Assembly (NCBI GenBank): GCA_958349055.1
Contig: CATWBO010000024.1
Coordinates: forward strand, 1-38,608
From: an uncultured bacterium
Lineage (GTDB): Bacteria > Actinomycetota > Coriobacteriia > Coriobacteriales > Coriobacteriaceae
Length of the DNA stretch: 38,608 nucleotides
Direction: 5' to 3'
Below the pieces are notes generated by a model. The model saw only the letters and a list, made by a program, of their open reading frames with translations. It had not been told where the DNA came from and did no database searches. A program made the position numbers and the translations under genes. The number at the start of each line of letters is the position of its first letter. Position 1 is the stretch's first letter. Positions 17,159 to 25,263 of the stretch are shown piece after piece.

Positions 17159-18241
17159 TTGAAGAAAAGCAATCTGGGCTATGCGCTGGTGCTGATCGCC
17201 GCGCTTATGTGGGGCACCATCGGAATCTTTGTTAACGGAATATCGGCCCTGGGCGTTTCGTCTCAGAGCATGGCGGCCTTTCGCCTGTTGTCGGGTGCTG
17301 TCTTAATGGCTCCGGTCTTGGCATTTATGGGTTGCCAGGGAGGTGCTCGTGAGGGAAAAGCCTCGGGTCCCATGGCATTGTTTAAGGCAAGTCCTAAAGA
17401 ACTCGTCCCATGCGCGCTTGTCGGTATAGTCGGTTTAGCCGTCGCCAACACCTGCTATTACGAGTGCATGGGCGAGGTGGGCATGTCCACGGCCTCGGTG
17501 CTGCTCTACACCTCGCCGGTGTTTGGCGTCGCGCTCGGCCGCGTGCTTTATCGCGAGGACGTGACCCCCAACAAGCTCGTCGCCATCGTCTTTAACATTG
17601 TGGGTTGCGTGCTCGCGGTGACGAGCGGCGACCTGTCCGGTTTCCATTTCTCGACTTGGGGCGTCGCGTCGGGTGTGATCGCCGGACTTTGCGGTGCACT
17701 GCTGGCTGTGTTTAGCCGCATGGCCACCAAGACGCTGCATCCGCTGGCGGTGACGTTTTGGGGCTTTGTTTTTGGCGGATGCTTTATGGCGGTGCTTTCG
17801 GCTCCGTGGTCCGATGTAGCCGCGGCAATGTCCCCGCAGCTCATTCTGCTGTTCGCAGGCTTTGGCTTTATTCCGACGGCTCTTGCGTACATCTTCTATA
17901 TGCAGGGCCTTTCGATGGATCTTGAGACATCGAAGGTGCCGGTCGTGGCTTCGTTTGAAACCGTGGCGACCGTTCTGGTCGGTATTGGCATCTACGCCGA
18001 GCCCGCCGGCGCGATCAAGGTCCTGGGCATCGTGCTGGTGCTCGCGTCCATCCTGATTATGAACACCAACTTCTCCAAGCTGCGCAACAGTGCCTTTGTC
18101 GGCCATATCGTTGAGAGCATGACCTTTAAGCCCAACGCGTGGTGGACGGAGAAATCGCAGGACATGGATCTGTTCCGCGAGCGCACGGGCATTGCGCTGG
18201 AGCCCACTGTGCAGGAAAGCCCCTGGTACTTCGTGCGATAG
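17159..18241 (+). CDS. DMT-superfamily (EamA) transporter
   Basis: The 360-aa protein has ten likely membrane segments in two EamA repeats (about 5-150 and 165-300), with typical stretches such as ALMWGTIGIFVNGI and YECMGEVGMSTASVLLYTSPVFGV. EamA proteins export or import amino acids, sugars or other metabolites; the substrate is unknown here. It has an unusual hydrophilic C-terminal extension of about 60 residues after the last helix (from NTNFSKLRN to SPWYFVR). The start is a TTG, chosen because CGAGGAGG at 17146-17153 is ideally spaced and the product begins MKKSNLGYALVLIAAL. An ATAACG direct repeat lies upstream, shared with the PTS operon that starts 182 bases after this gene, so co-regulation with sugar-amine uptake is likely. 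Confidence 0.9.
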   Translation: MKKSNLGYALVLIAALMWGTIGIFVNGISALGVSSQSMAAFRLLSGAVLMAPVLAFMGCQGGAREGKASGPMALFKASPKELVPCALVGIVGLAVANTCYYECMGEVGMSTASVLLYTSPVFGVALGRVLYREDVTPNKLVAIVFNIVGCVLAVTSGDLSGFHFSTWGVASGVIAGLCGALLAVFSRMATKTLHPLAVTFWGFVFGGCFMAVLSAPWSDVAAAMSPQLILLFAGFGFIPTALAYIFYMQGLSMDLETSKVPVVASFETVATVLVGIGIYAEPAGAIKVLGIVLVLASILIMNTNFSKLRNSAFVGHIVESMTFKPNAWWTEKSQDMDLFRERTGIALEPTVQESPWYFVR

Positions 18242-18388
18242 GGGATTGGCGAGGCGTCTGATCTGGGGTTATCCAGCCAGCGCCGGCCTGCTCGGCTCCA
18301 ACGTTTCAAGTACGTTAAACCCGTCAACGGTCGATTTTCACCCGCGAACGGTCTTTATACTAATTAGCAATATAAACAACGTATAAGA

Positions 18389-18407
18389 CGTTATAATGAC
18401 CATAACG
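18389..18407. promoter_or_regulatory. Putative CGTTAT/ATAACG operator of the PTS operon
   Basis: CGTTAT at 18389-18394 and ATAACG at 18402-18407 form a perfect 6-bp inverted repeat with a 7-base centre. The site includes TATAAT at 18392-18397, a possible -10 box, so a bound repressor would block the promoter. It ends 16 bases before the EIIAB start. Confidence 0.62.
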
Positions 18408-18423
18408 AAAAGGAGGAGGCAAG

Positions 18424-19347
18424 ATGAATCAGATCATTCTCGCATCTCATGGCGGCCTGGCCGCAGGCGCCAAAGACACGCTCGAGATGGTTCTCGGCGA
18501 CGTGTCGAACGTCCACGTCGTGTCGCTTGCTCGTGACGACAAGGAGCCCATCACCAACAAGGTGGACGCCATGATCGCCACGTTCAACGCGGACGACACC
18601 GTCTATGTGCTGACCGATATGCTCGGCAGCTCGGTCAACAACAGCATGGTCGAGCTTTCCAAGAACGGCACGAAGTTCACGGTTGTCAGTGGTTTCAACA
18701 TCCCGCTGGCGCTCACGCTCGCTATGAGCCCCGTCCCCGTCAAGGGTGCCGAGCTCGCGGCCCTCATCAACGAGGCCCGCACCGGTCTGACCAACCCCAA
18801 CGCACCGGTCGAGGCTGCCGCGGCCCCCACTAAGAAGGCCAAGGCGCCCCGTCACAGCTCCGGTCCCGCCAAGATCGTCCTCGCACGTCTTGACTACCGT
18901 CTGCTGCACGGCCAGGTCGTCTTTACCTGGACCACCAAGGTCCAGGCCGAGCGCATCATCGTCGTCGACAACGCTGCCGCCAACGATGACATCAAGAAGG
19001 GCGCTCTTAAGCTGGCCAAGCCCCAGGGCGTGCGCCTGAACGTCTTCACCGTCGAGCGTGCCCTCGCCAAGATGGACAAGCTCAACACCCTCGGCGAGCG
19101 CGTCATGTTCGTCTTTGGCAACACTGCCGAGATGCTGCAGTTCTGCCAGGGCTACAAGCTCGACGCCATCAACCTGGGCGCCACCGCCAACCACGACGGT
19201 GCCGAGCAGGTCGGCGGCAAGGACAGCTCCGTCTTCTTCGACGCCACCCAGAAGGCCGACGTCAACCAGCTGCTCGACATGGGCATCAAGCTCTACGTCC
19301 AGCAGACCCCTACGTATCAGAGCGTCGACATCGACGCCAAGCTGTAA
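18424..19347 (+). CDS. PTS mannose-family EIIA-EIIB fusion
   Basis: The 307-aa protein joins two cytosolic domains of a mannose/fructose/sorbose-type phosphotransferase system. The EIIA domain starts IILASHGGLAAG with phosphorylatable His9. After an Ala/Lys-rich linker (about 130-148), the EIIB domain carries the second phospho-histidine, H162, in RLDYRLLHGQVVFTW. Phosphate passes from HPr to H9 to H162 and then to the sugar during import. AGGAGGAGG at 18411-18419 is a very strong ribosome binding site. EIIC, EIID and an SIS deglycase-like gene follow in the same direction. In the second PTS at the right end of the window, EIIA and EIIB are separate genes. The sugar is not visible from sequence; context suggests a fructosamine. 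Confidence 0.95.
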   Translation: MNQIILASHGGLAAGAKDTLEMVLGDVSNVHVVSLARDDKEPITNKVDAMIATFNADDTVYVLTDMLGSSVNNSMVELSKNGTKFTVVSGFNIPLALTLAMSPVPVKGAELAALINEARTGLTNPNAPVEAAAAPTKKAKAPRHSSGPAKIVLARLDYRLLHGQVVFTWTTKVQAERIIVVDNAAANDDIKKGALKLAKPQGVRLNVFTVERALAKMDKLNTLGERVMFVFGNTAEMLQFCQGYKLDAINLGATANHDGAEQVGGKDSSVFFDATQKADVNQLLDMGIKLYVQQTPTYQSVDIDAKL

Positions 19348-19383
19348 TCAACCAGGCATTTGCCTGACTGAAAGGAGAAGGGT

Positions 19384-20178
19384 ATGAATACGTTCATCAG
19401 TGCGGTGCTCGTCGGCCTCGTCGGCGTGTTCTGCATGTGGGACTCCCGCCTGCTCGGTCGTCTTAACTTCGAGCAGCCCCTCGTTGGCGCTACGCTCGTC
19501 GGTCTGCTGCTGGGCGATGTGCCCACCGGCCTTGCCGTCGGTGCCGCCGTCGAGCTCGTGTCCATGGGCCTGGTGCAGGTCGGCGCCGCCGTTCCGCCCG
19601 ATATGGTCCTGGGCGGCATCGTGGCCGCTGCCTTTGCGTGCCTGACCGATGCTTCCGCCGAGACCGCCATGACGATCGCCATCCCGGTCGCCGTCCTGGG
19701 TCAGCTCCTCGGCATCGTGTTCCGTTCCATCATCGCCGCCCTCACCCATGTGGCCGATAGCGCGATCGATAACGGCAAGTTTAAGACCGCCTACCGTATG
19801 CACATCTGCGCCGGCTCCGGTCTGTACGCCATCATGTACTTCCTGCCGATCTTCCTGGCCGTCTTTGTCGGCACCGACCTGGTCCAGGCCATCGTCAACA
19901 TGGTTCCCGAGTGGCTGTCCACTGGTCTGAACGTCTCGACCAAGATCATGACTGCCTACGGCTTGGCCCTGCTGCTCACCATGATGATCAAGAAGGGCAT
20001 GACCCCGTTCCTGTTCATCGGTTTCCTGCTCGCCGCTTACCTCAACCTGTCCGTCATCGCGGTCGCTCTGATCGGTGTGTGCCTGGCTGTCGTCTTCATG
20101 GGCTTCAAGTTCAACGGTTCCCATGCAGCCGCCGGTGTCGATTCCGACTACGATCCGCTCGAAGACGACGAAGACTAA
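19384..20178 (+). CDS. PTS mannose-family EIIC membrane subunit
   Basis: The 264-aa protein is an EIIC of the mannose/sorbose family, a multi-span membrane subunit that binds and moves the sugar together with EIID. Visible features are the N-terminal helix MNTFISAVLVGLVGVFCM and LVGLLLGDVPTGLAVGAAVELVSMG, the conserved Gly-rich entry segment. The substrate-facing stretch AAVPPDMVLGGIVAAAFA follows. It ends in an acidic tail (DYDPLEDDED). GAAAGGAGAAGG at about 19371-19382 is the ribosome binding site. It lies 36 bases after EIIAB and 13 bases before EIID, so the three genes form one operon. Confidence 0.95.
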   Translation: MNTFISAVLVGLVGVFCMWDSRLLGRLNFEQPLVGATLVGLLLGDVPTGLAVGAAVELVSMGLVQVGAAVPPDMVLGGIVAAAFACLTDASAETAMTIAIPVAVLGQLLGIVFRSIIAALTHVADSAIDNGKFKTAYRMHICAGSGLYAIMYFLPIFLAVFVGTDLVQAIVNMVPEWLSTGLNVSTKIMTAYGLALLLTMMIKKGMTPFLFIGFLLAAYLNLSVIAVALIGVCLAVVFMGFKFNGSHAAAGVDSDYDPLEDDED

Positions 20179-20191
20179 GGAGGAACACACT

Positions 20192-21025
20192 ATGGCAACC
20201 GCAACCAAGGACGTGTCCCTGAACAAGAAGGTCAGCCAGTTCTTCTGGCGCTCCTGGGCCATCCAGGCCTCTTGGAACTACGAGCGTCAGATGAACATGG
20301 GCTTCCTCTACGGCATGGTTCCCACGCTCGATCGCCTCTATCCGGACGAGTCCGACCCCAAGCAGCTCGCTGCTAAGAAAGAGGCTTACCACCGTCACAT
20401 GGCGTTCTACAACTGCACTCCGCAGACGAGCGCTTTTGTCCTAGGCCTCGCCGCCTCCATGGAGGAGGAGTACGCCAAGGATCCCGAGAACTTCGACCCC
20501 GATTCGATCAACGCGGTCAAGACCTCCCTCATGGGCCCGCTTTCCGGTATTGGTGACTCCTTCTTCCAGGGCACCATCCGCGTTATCGCCTTTGGTCTGG
20601 GCGTTCAGCTGGCTCAGCAGGGTTCCATCATGGGCCCGATCCTGGCCATGCTCATCTCCATCGTCCCCTCTGTGCTGATCACTTGGTTCGCAGCCAAGAT
20701 GGGCTATCAGGGCGGCCATGAGTACCTGAGCAAGCTTCAGGGCGGCGACCTCATGGAGAAGCTCATGTATGTCTGCGGCATCGTGGGTCTTATGTCCGTG
20801 GGCGGCATGATCGCTACGCTGATCGGCGCCACCACCCCGCTGCAGTTCGCTGACGGCACCGTCGTTATCCAGGACATCCTGGACGGCATGATGCCTCAGA
20901 TGATCTCCCTCGGCCTCACCGGCCTTATGTATGCGCTCATCAAGAAGAACGTCAACACCGGTTGGCTTCTCGTGATCGCCATCGTGGGCGGCATCGCCCT
21001 CTCCGCGGCCGGCATCCTGGCCTAG
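20192..21025 (+). CDS. PTS mannose-family EIID membrane subunit
   Basis: The 277-aa protein is the EIID partner of EIIC. It starts with a cytosolic helix region and the family signature SWAIQASWNYERQMNMGFLY, then the segment MGPLSGIGDSFFQGTIRVIA and several membrane helices in the last 150 residues. EIID is found only in mannose-family systems, which confirms the PTS class. AAGGAGG at 20177-20183 overlaps the EIIC stop codon and sets the ATG at 20192; the open frame extends upstream to 20075 inside EIIC but without support. The gap to the next gene is 199 bases and contains two hairpins, so downstream expression of SIS2 may be lower or separately controlled. Confidence 0.95.
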   Translation: MATATKDVSLNKKVSQFFWRSWAIQASWNYERQMNMGFLYGMVPTLDRLYPDESDPKQLAAKKEAYHRHMAFYNCTPQTSAFVLGLAASMEEEYAKDPENFDPDSINAVKTSLMGPLSGIGDSFFQGTIRVIAFGLGVQLAQQGSIMGPILAMLISIVPSVLITWFAAKMGYQGGHEYLSKLQGGDLMEKLMYVCGIVGLMSVGGMIATLIGATTPLQFADGTVVIQDILDGMMPQMISLGLTGLMYALIKKNVNTGWLLVIAIVGGIALSAAGILA

Positions 21026-21059
21026 TCGCGACCAAGCGCCTAAGCGCTTTCCCCCGGGG

Positions 21060-21090
21060 GCCTGCCTGGCATCCCATACCCCAGGCAGGC
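21060..21090 (+). terminator. Hairpin between EIID and SIS2, partial terminator or processing site
   Basis: GCCTGCCTGG at 21060-21069 pairs perfectly with CCAGGCAGGC at 21081-21090 over an 11-base loop. It is followed by TTCC and not a long T run, so termination is probably incomplete. It may lower SIS2 expression or protect the upstream PTS mRNA. Confidence 0.6.
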
Positions 21091-21102
21091 TTCCATCCCT
21101 AT

Positions 21103-21134
21103 ACGTGACAAAGGGACCGTCCCTTATGTCACGT
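21103..21134. repeat. Short palindromic repeat (GTGACAAAGGGA type)
   Basis: The arms ACGTGACAAAGGGA and TCCCTTATGTCACGT pair almost completely around CCG. I recall similar GGGACCGTCCC palindromes in other Coriobacteriia, but did not verify this. It sits inside the PTS-SIS2 gap. Confidence 0.75.
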
Positions 21135-21224
21135 CCTCGACGGGCTGGCGACTCGGCCCTAATTACGGTAACCCTGCGAGCGTCCGGCAATGTGGCGCCG
21201 CAAAAATTGAAAGGAATGTGTCAG

Positions 21225-22208
21225 ATGTACGAGATCGACCTTAACCTCCCTAAGCAGATCGTCGCTGACGTCCTGTCCAACCACGAGATCCACAGCGTCG
21301 CTTTCGTCGGCTGCGGTGCCTCCATGTCTGACCTGTACCCCGCCAAGTACTTCCTGGCCAACAACACGGACAAGCTGAACGTTCAGATCTTCACCGCTAA
21401 CGAGTTCAATTACGACACGCCTTCCTGGGTCAACGAGCACACCTTCGTGATCACCTGCTCCCTCGGTGGCTCCACGCCCGAGACCGTCGAGGCTAACAAG
21501 ACCGCCAAGAAGCACAACTGCCCGGTCGTCTCCCTCACCAACAAGGCTGGCTCCGCTCTGACCGTCGACGCCGACCACGTCATCGTCCACGGCTTCCATG
21601 CCAACTTTGCCGCCAAGGCCGAGAAGCCTGGCTACGCCATCGCTCTTGCTCTCGAGATCCTTCAGCAGACCGAGGGCTATGATCACTACGAGGATATGAT
21701 CACCGGCCTCACCAACATCTTCGACCTGTGCGAGAACGCTGCTCAGCACTGCAAGAAGCTCGCCAAGAAGTTCGCCGAGGACTTCAAGGACGACAAGATG
21801 ATCTACTTCATGGCTTCCGGTGCCTCCGAGAAGATGGCCTACTCTCACGCCGCCTTCCTGTTCACCGAGATGCAGTGGATCGACGCCGCCGCCTACAACA
21901 CCGGCGAGTACTTCCACGGCCCGTTCGAGGTTTCCACCGAGGGTAAGCCCTACGTCTTCTTCATGTCCGATGGTGCCACCCGTCCGATGGACGCCCGCGC
22001 CCTCACCTTCCTTGAGCGCATGGGCGCCAAGGTCGCTCTGATCGACTCCAAGGACTACGGTCTGGCCGACGCTGTGCCGGCGAGCGTCATCACCTACTTC
22101 AACCCGCTGCTGCACCTCGCCGTTATGCGCGAGTACGGCAACCAGATCGCCGAGGCTCGTCAGCACCCGCTGACCATGCGTCGCTACATGTGGAAGCTTT
22201 CCTACTAA
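21225..22208 (+). CDS. SIS-domain deglycase-like protein of the PTS operon (SIS2)
   Basis: The 327-aa protein has two SIS domains like the fructoselysine/glucoselysine-6-phosphate deglycases FrlB and GfrF, which split an Amadori 6-phosphate into glucose 6-phosphate and the free amine. The first SIS has FVGCGASMSDLYPAKYFL (28-45) and the phosphate loop SLGGSTPET (79-87). The second holds GEYFHGPFEV (227-236), with the catalytic-type glutamate E228 and H231. The C-terminus is TMRRYMWKLSY. It is the last gene after EIIAB, EIIC and EIID, the same pairing of a mannose-family PTS with deglycases as in the Salmonella gfr operon. AAAGGA at 21210-21215 favours the ATG at 21225 over one at 21216. An isomerase role cannot be excluded. 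Confidence 0.9.
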   Translation: MYEIDLNLPKQIVADVLSNHEIHSVAFVGCGASMSDLYPAKYFLANNTDKLNVQIFTANEFNYDTPSWVNEHTFVITCSLGGSTPETVEANKTAKKHNCPVVSLTNKAGSALTVDADHVIVHGFHANFAAKAEKPGYAIALALEILQQTEGYDHYEDMITGLTNIFDLCENAAQHCKKLAKKFAEDFKDDKMIYFMASGASEKMAYSHAAFLFTEMQWIDAAAYNTGEYFHGPFEVSTEGKPYVFFMSDGATRPMDARALTFLERMGAKVALIDSKDYGLADAVPASVITYFNPLLHLAVMREYGNQIAEARQHPLTMRRYMWKLSY

Positions 22209-22213
22209 TAGGT

Positions 22214-22359
22214 TCCGCCGTTCTACCGAACGGCGGTGAGGCCGACGCTGCGCGAGCCTCTGTCGGACAATCTGCCGTTCAATTTCAAGGGCGCGACCGA
22301 AAGGTCAGCGCCCTTTCATTTCACGGCACCTTGTCACGGCAGAGACTCGCTCGCTGACT
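22214..22359. repeat. Long structured intergenic element, copy 1
   Basis: A hairpin CCGCCGTTC-TACC-GAACGGCGG (22215-22236) is followed by a 110-base imperfect palindrome. The outer arms pair near 22250-22262 with 22340-22352. The core CAATCTGCCGTTCAAT (22268-22283) pairs with TTTCACGGCACCTTG (22319-22333). The apical hairpin GGGCGCGACC-GAAA-GGTC-A-GCGCCC spans 22289-22313. A second copy with the same layout lies at 25264-25411. The remaining bases up to 22447 hold only the ribosome binding site of the next gene. Confidence 0.8.
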
Positions 22360-22447
22360 TTGCCAATAACGGGGCGTTGAACTATATCGATGGCGTTGTG
22401 CGCTATTTGTCCCGGAGGAAAACTGTCAATTGTTTTAGGAGGTCGCC

Positions 22448-23077
22448 GTGATCAAGGCGGTGCTGTTTGATATGGACGGCGTGCTGGTCGATACCGAGTG
22501 GTTCTACAACCGTCGTCGCGTGGCGTTTATGGAAGAGAAGGGGTTCCACTTTGACGAGATCCCCGATCTTTCGGGGTCTAACGAGCCCGCCATTTGGGAG
22601 GCGCTGGTGCCCGACGATGTTGAGCTGCGCGAGCGCCTGCGCGTGGAGTACAAGCAAGTCTACAGCCCGGACCATCCCGTTCCGTATGCCGAGTTGCTCA
22701 ACGAGCAGACGGAGCCGGTGATGCGCGAGCTGCACGAGCGCGGCGTGAAGTGCGCCATCGCGAGCTCGTCCTATCGCGAGTTGATTGACGAACTGGTGGA
22801 GATTGCCGGTATCGCCGACGTGCTGGACTACACCATCAGCGGTCACGAGTGCAGCGCGTTTAAGCCCGACCCCGAGATCTACCTGCGCGCCATGGAGGCG
22901 CTGGGGGTGGAGCCTACCGAGTGCCTGGTTATCGAGGACTCGCCTTTGGGTATCGAGGCCGGCAAGCGTTCCGGCGCCCGAGTCCTGGCGCTGCGTCCGC
23001 ACGAGGGCGTCAACCTGGATCAGTCTGCCGCCGACGTTGTCATCGACAACCTGTCCGACATTTTGGCCGCTCTGTAG
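22448..23077 (+). CDS. HAD-superfamily hydrolase, beta-phosphoglucomutase-like
   Basis: The 209-aa protein is a HAD phosphatase/phosphomutase of the subfamily with an alpha-helical cap. Motif I is AVLFDMDGVLVDTE with nucleophile D8 and acid/base D10. Motif II is IASSSYRE, motif III the lysine in KPDPEIYLRA, and motif IV EDSPLGIEAGK. These proteins dephosphorylate or isomerise sugar phosphates; the exact substrate is open. The start is GTG at 22448 with AGGAGG at 22437-22442. It lies between the PTS-SIS2 operon and a YitT membrane protein, so a role in sugar-phosphate clearance is possible but only inferred from position. Confidence 0.9.
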   Translation: MIKAVLFDMDGVLVDTEWFYNRRRVAFMEEKGFHFDEIPDLSGSNEPAIWEALVPDDVELRERLRVEYKQVYSPDHPVPYAELLNEQTEPVMRELHERGVKCAIASSSYRELIDELVEIAGIADVLDYTISGHECSAFKPDPEIYLRAMEALGVEPTECLVIEDSPLGIEAGKRSGARVLALRPHEGVNLDQSAADVVIDNLSDILAAL

Positions 23078-23431
23078 CGTCAATTCATCGCGAGAAGTGC
23101 CGATTCGCGCATTTATTGCAGCAGATGGGCTCATTTTGGCTTCGATTTGGTCCGTTTGGCTTCGACTCAGACTAAGTGAGTAGACTTTTTGGCGCAGGCG
23201 GAGCACAAAACATATCTTCCTTTGTAAAACCGCAGGTCACAGAGATGGCTGTTTTGGGTGTGCTCGGCAGATCGCAAAAAGTCTACTCACTTAGATTTTT
23301 GCCCTTTGGTCGTAGGAGTTGCTGGTTCCGTTTTGGTTGTCGAGGGAGGGTGAATTGAGGCGCCCCCGTACGCTCCATGCTACAATCGCCGGCATGCCCC
23401 ACAATTACATCTGCCTTCGAAGGGAGCCTAC
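23078..23431. other. Gene-free stretch with an inverted-repeat element
   Basis: No gene is visible. The 23172-23294 element fills the middle. TACAAT at 23381-23386 is a possible -10 box for the YitT gene, but no good -35 box is seen at the right distance. AAGGGAG at 23420-23426 is that gene's ribosome binding site. Confidence 0.6.
23172..23294. repeat. MITE-like inverted-repeat element
   Basis: The arm starting CTAAGTGAGTAGACTTTTTG at 23172 pairs with its complement ending at 23294 (about 21-22 bp, one extra G on the left). Inside, GAGCACAAAACA pairs with TGTTTTGGGTGTGCTC with a bulge. The whole 123 bases fold into one long stem, and no protein is encoded. It resembles a small non-autonomous element or a dispersed palindrome. 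Only one copy is in the window. Confidence 0.75.
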
Positions 23432-24439
23432 GTGGCGAACGCCATCGATCAGCTCACGGACCGCGTGCTCGTGCTCGGCCGCCTTACCATCGTCCGCCGC
23501 GCTATTACCACTGTGGCGGTCACCATTTCCGCCGTTCTCCAGACATTTCTGATCCAGGCGTTCATTCGGCCCGCCGACCTGCTTCCGAGCGGTCTTACCG
23601 GCGTCGCGGTCCTGCTCGATCGCGTTACCTCGCTCGGCGGCGTTCACATCGACATCTCGCTCGGTATGCTCGCGCTCAACATCCCCGTGGCGCTCCTATG
23701 CTGGAGCGGCATTAGCAAGCGCTTCGTAATCTTCTCGATGATGCAAGTTGTGCTCTCATCGCTGTTCCTCAACATCTTTCATTTCGCCCCGTTTTTGGGC
23801 GACAAGATCATGCTCATCATTTTTGGTGGCGTGGTCTCGGGTCTGGGTGCCGCCATCGCGCTCAAGTCCGGTGCATCAACCGGCGGCACCGACTTCATCG
23901 CGCTGTGGGTGTCCAACCACACGGGTAAGACCATCTGGGGCGTCATCTTTGGCTTTAACTGTTTTATTCTGGCGATCTTCGGTTTTATGTTTGGCTGGGA
24001 CAACGCGGCATATTCCATCGTGTTCCAGTTTATTTCGACCAAGACCATCGACAGCTTCTATCGCCGCTACGACCGCGTGACGCTACAGATCACGACGCGT
24101 AAGGCCGACGAGATCATGACAGCCTACGTCGACCATTTTCAGCATGGCATTAGCTGTGCCGAGGTCATCGGCGGGTACAGCCGCGAAAAGATGTACCTGC
24201 TGCACACCGTTGTTTCGACCTACGAGAGCCAGGACATTATCAAACTGGTGTGCGACATTGATCCCGGCGCCGTGATCAATGTGTTCCACACGCTCAACTT
24301 TGTGGGCGGATGGTGGGGCGGCCATGTCGACGAGCCCATGCCCACAGCCGTTCCCGATCCCGATAAGCCCGCGCGCATGGCCAGCAGGCAGGCGCGCCTC
24401 ATCGAGCAGGACAGCCTGCAGCAGGACGACGGCAAGTAA
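23432..24439 (+). CDS. YitT-family membrane protein
   Basis: The 335-aa protein belongs to the YitT/DUF161-DUF2179 family. Five or so membrane helices occupy about 20-200, with the conserved PADLLPSGLTGVAVLL and LKSGASTGGTDFIALWV. A soluble DUF2179 domain follows (about 215-290, RVTLQITTRKADEIMTAYV to INVFHTLNFVGGW). A hydrophilic tail ends the protein. The function of this family is not established; transport is often guessed. The start is GTG at 23432 with AAGGGAG at 23420-23426. A TACAAT at 23381-23386 may be its -10 box. It is the last gene before the regulator at 24544 and shows no evident link to the PTS cluster. Confidence 0.92.
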   Translation: MANAIDQLTDRVLVLGRLTIVRRAITTVAVTISAVLQTFLIQAFIRPADLLPSGLTGVAVLLDRVTSLGGVHIDISLGMLALNIPVALLCWSGISKRFVIFSMMQVVLSSLFLNIFHFAPFLGDKIMLIIFGGVVSGLGAAIALKSGASTGGTDFIALWVSNHTGKTIWGVIFGFNCFILAIFGFMFGWDNAAYSIVFQFISTKTIDSFYRRYDRVTLQITTRKADEIMTAYVDHFQHGISCAEVIGGYSREKMYLLHTVVSTYESQDIIKLVCDIDPGAVINVFHTLNFVGGWWGGHVDEPMPTAVPDPDKPARMASRQARLIEQDSLQQDDGK

Positions 24440-24493
24440 GGATTTGCTGTATGTGGTGTATCGTTTTATCAAACTGAGGTAACATATAAAAAG

Positions 24494-24506
24494 ACGTTAT
24501 ATACGT
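24494..24506. promoter_or_regulatory. Putative operator upstream of regulator B
   Basis: ACGTTATATACGT is a palindrome with ACGT arms and a 5-base centre. It contains CGTTAT, the word found at the PTS operon (18389) and in reverse at the DMT gene (17104). It lies 37 bases before the GntR start codon, which suggests autoregulation. Confidence 0.5.
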
Positions 24507-24543
24507 ATTAGTTATTTCGATATTTTGATAAGAGTGATCAGAC

Positions 24544-25263
24544 ATGCCTGCACCAAAAAATGCACCGCTTTACCAGCAGATTTACGACGAAATCAAGGAT
24601 GCGATCGAGAAAGGTGTTTATGCACCCAAGGAGCGTATTCCGTCCGAGCTTGAGCTTGCCGAACAGTACGAGGTGAGCCGCATTACGGTGCGCCGCGCCG
24701 TTGAGGAGCTGTGCTCCGATGGCTACCTGGTTAAGCAGCAGGGCCGCGGCACCTTTGTTTCTACGCCGCACATCAATCGCCAGTTCCACGCTTCGACGCT
24801 GCAGACGTTTACCGCGCTGTGTGCCGACAATGGCATGAAGGCGGGCGCACATGTGGTCGATCGCCAGATTGTGCCGGCACGTCAAAACGAGATGGAGTTC
24901 TTTGGCCTGCAGAAGGACGCGCTGCTGCTGCACATCAAGCGCGTGCGTACAGCTGACGGCGAGCCCATCTTTGAGGAGAACATCTTTGTGCCGTTTGACG
25001 CCTACCGTGAGCTGTTGACGGCCGATCTTGAGGACAAGTCGATTTTTGCCGAGGTCGAGCGCGTTGGAGGAACCCCGATTGTCTCGGTTGGCTACCGCAC
25101 GGTCGAGGCCGTTCGAGCCAATGCCGAGCAGGCGGCCGAGCTGGGCATTGCCCCGCACGATCCGCTGCTCAACCTGCGCGCCGGCTTTATCGGCCCCAAT
25201 GGCGAACCGGTCCTGATGGGTAAGCAGTACTACGTTGGATCGCGCTACGTCATGGTGATGTAA
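24544..25263 (+). CDS. GntR/HutC-family repressor with UTRA domain (regulator B)
   Basis: The 239-aa protein has a GntR DNA-binding domain (about 7-75) with recognition helix VSRITVRRAVEEL and wing GRGTFVS. A UTRA effector domain follows (about 90-237, with FEENIFVPFDAYREL and VLMGKQYYVGSRYV). The promoter region contains an ACGTTATATACGT palindrome that recalls sites before the DMT transporter and the EIIAB-EIIC-EIID-SIS2 operon. It is therefore the best candidate regulator of that operon although it lies 2.3 kb beyond its end. The ribosome binding site is weak (AAGAG near 24530). An intergenic structured element begins directly at the stop codon. The ligand is inferred, not shown. Confidence 0.93.
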   Translation: MPAPKNAPLYQQIYDEIKDAIEKGVYAPKERIPSELELAEQYEVSRITVRRAVEELCSDGYLVKQQGRGTFVSTPHINRQFHASTLQTFTALCADNGMKAGAHVVDRQIVPARQNEMEFFGLQKDALLLHIKRVRTADGEPIFEENIFVPFDAYRELLTADLEDKSIFAEVERVGGTPIVSVGYRTVEAVRANAEQAAELGIAPHDPLLNLRAGFIGPNGEPVLMGKQYYVGSRYVMVM

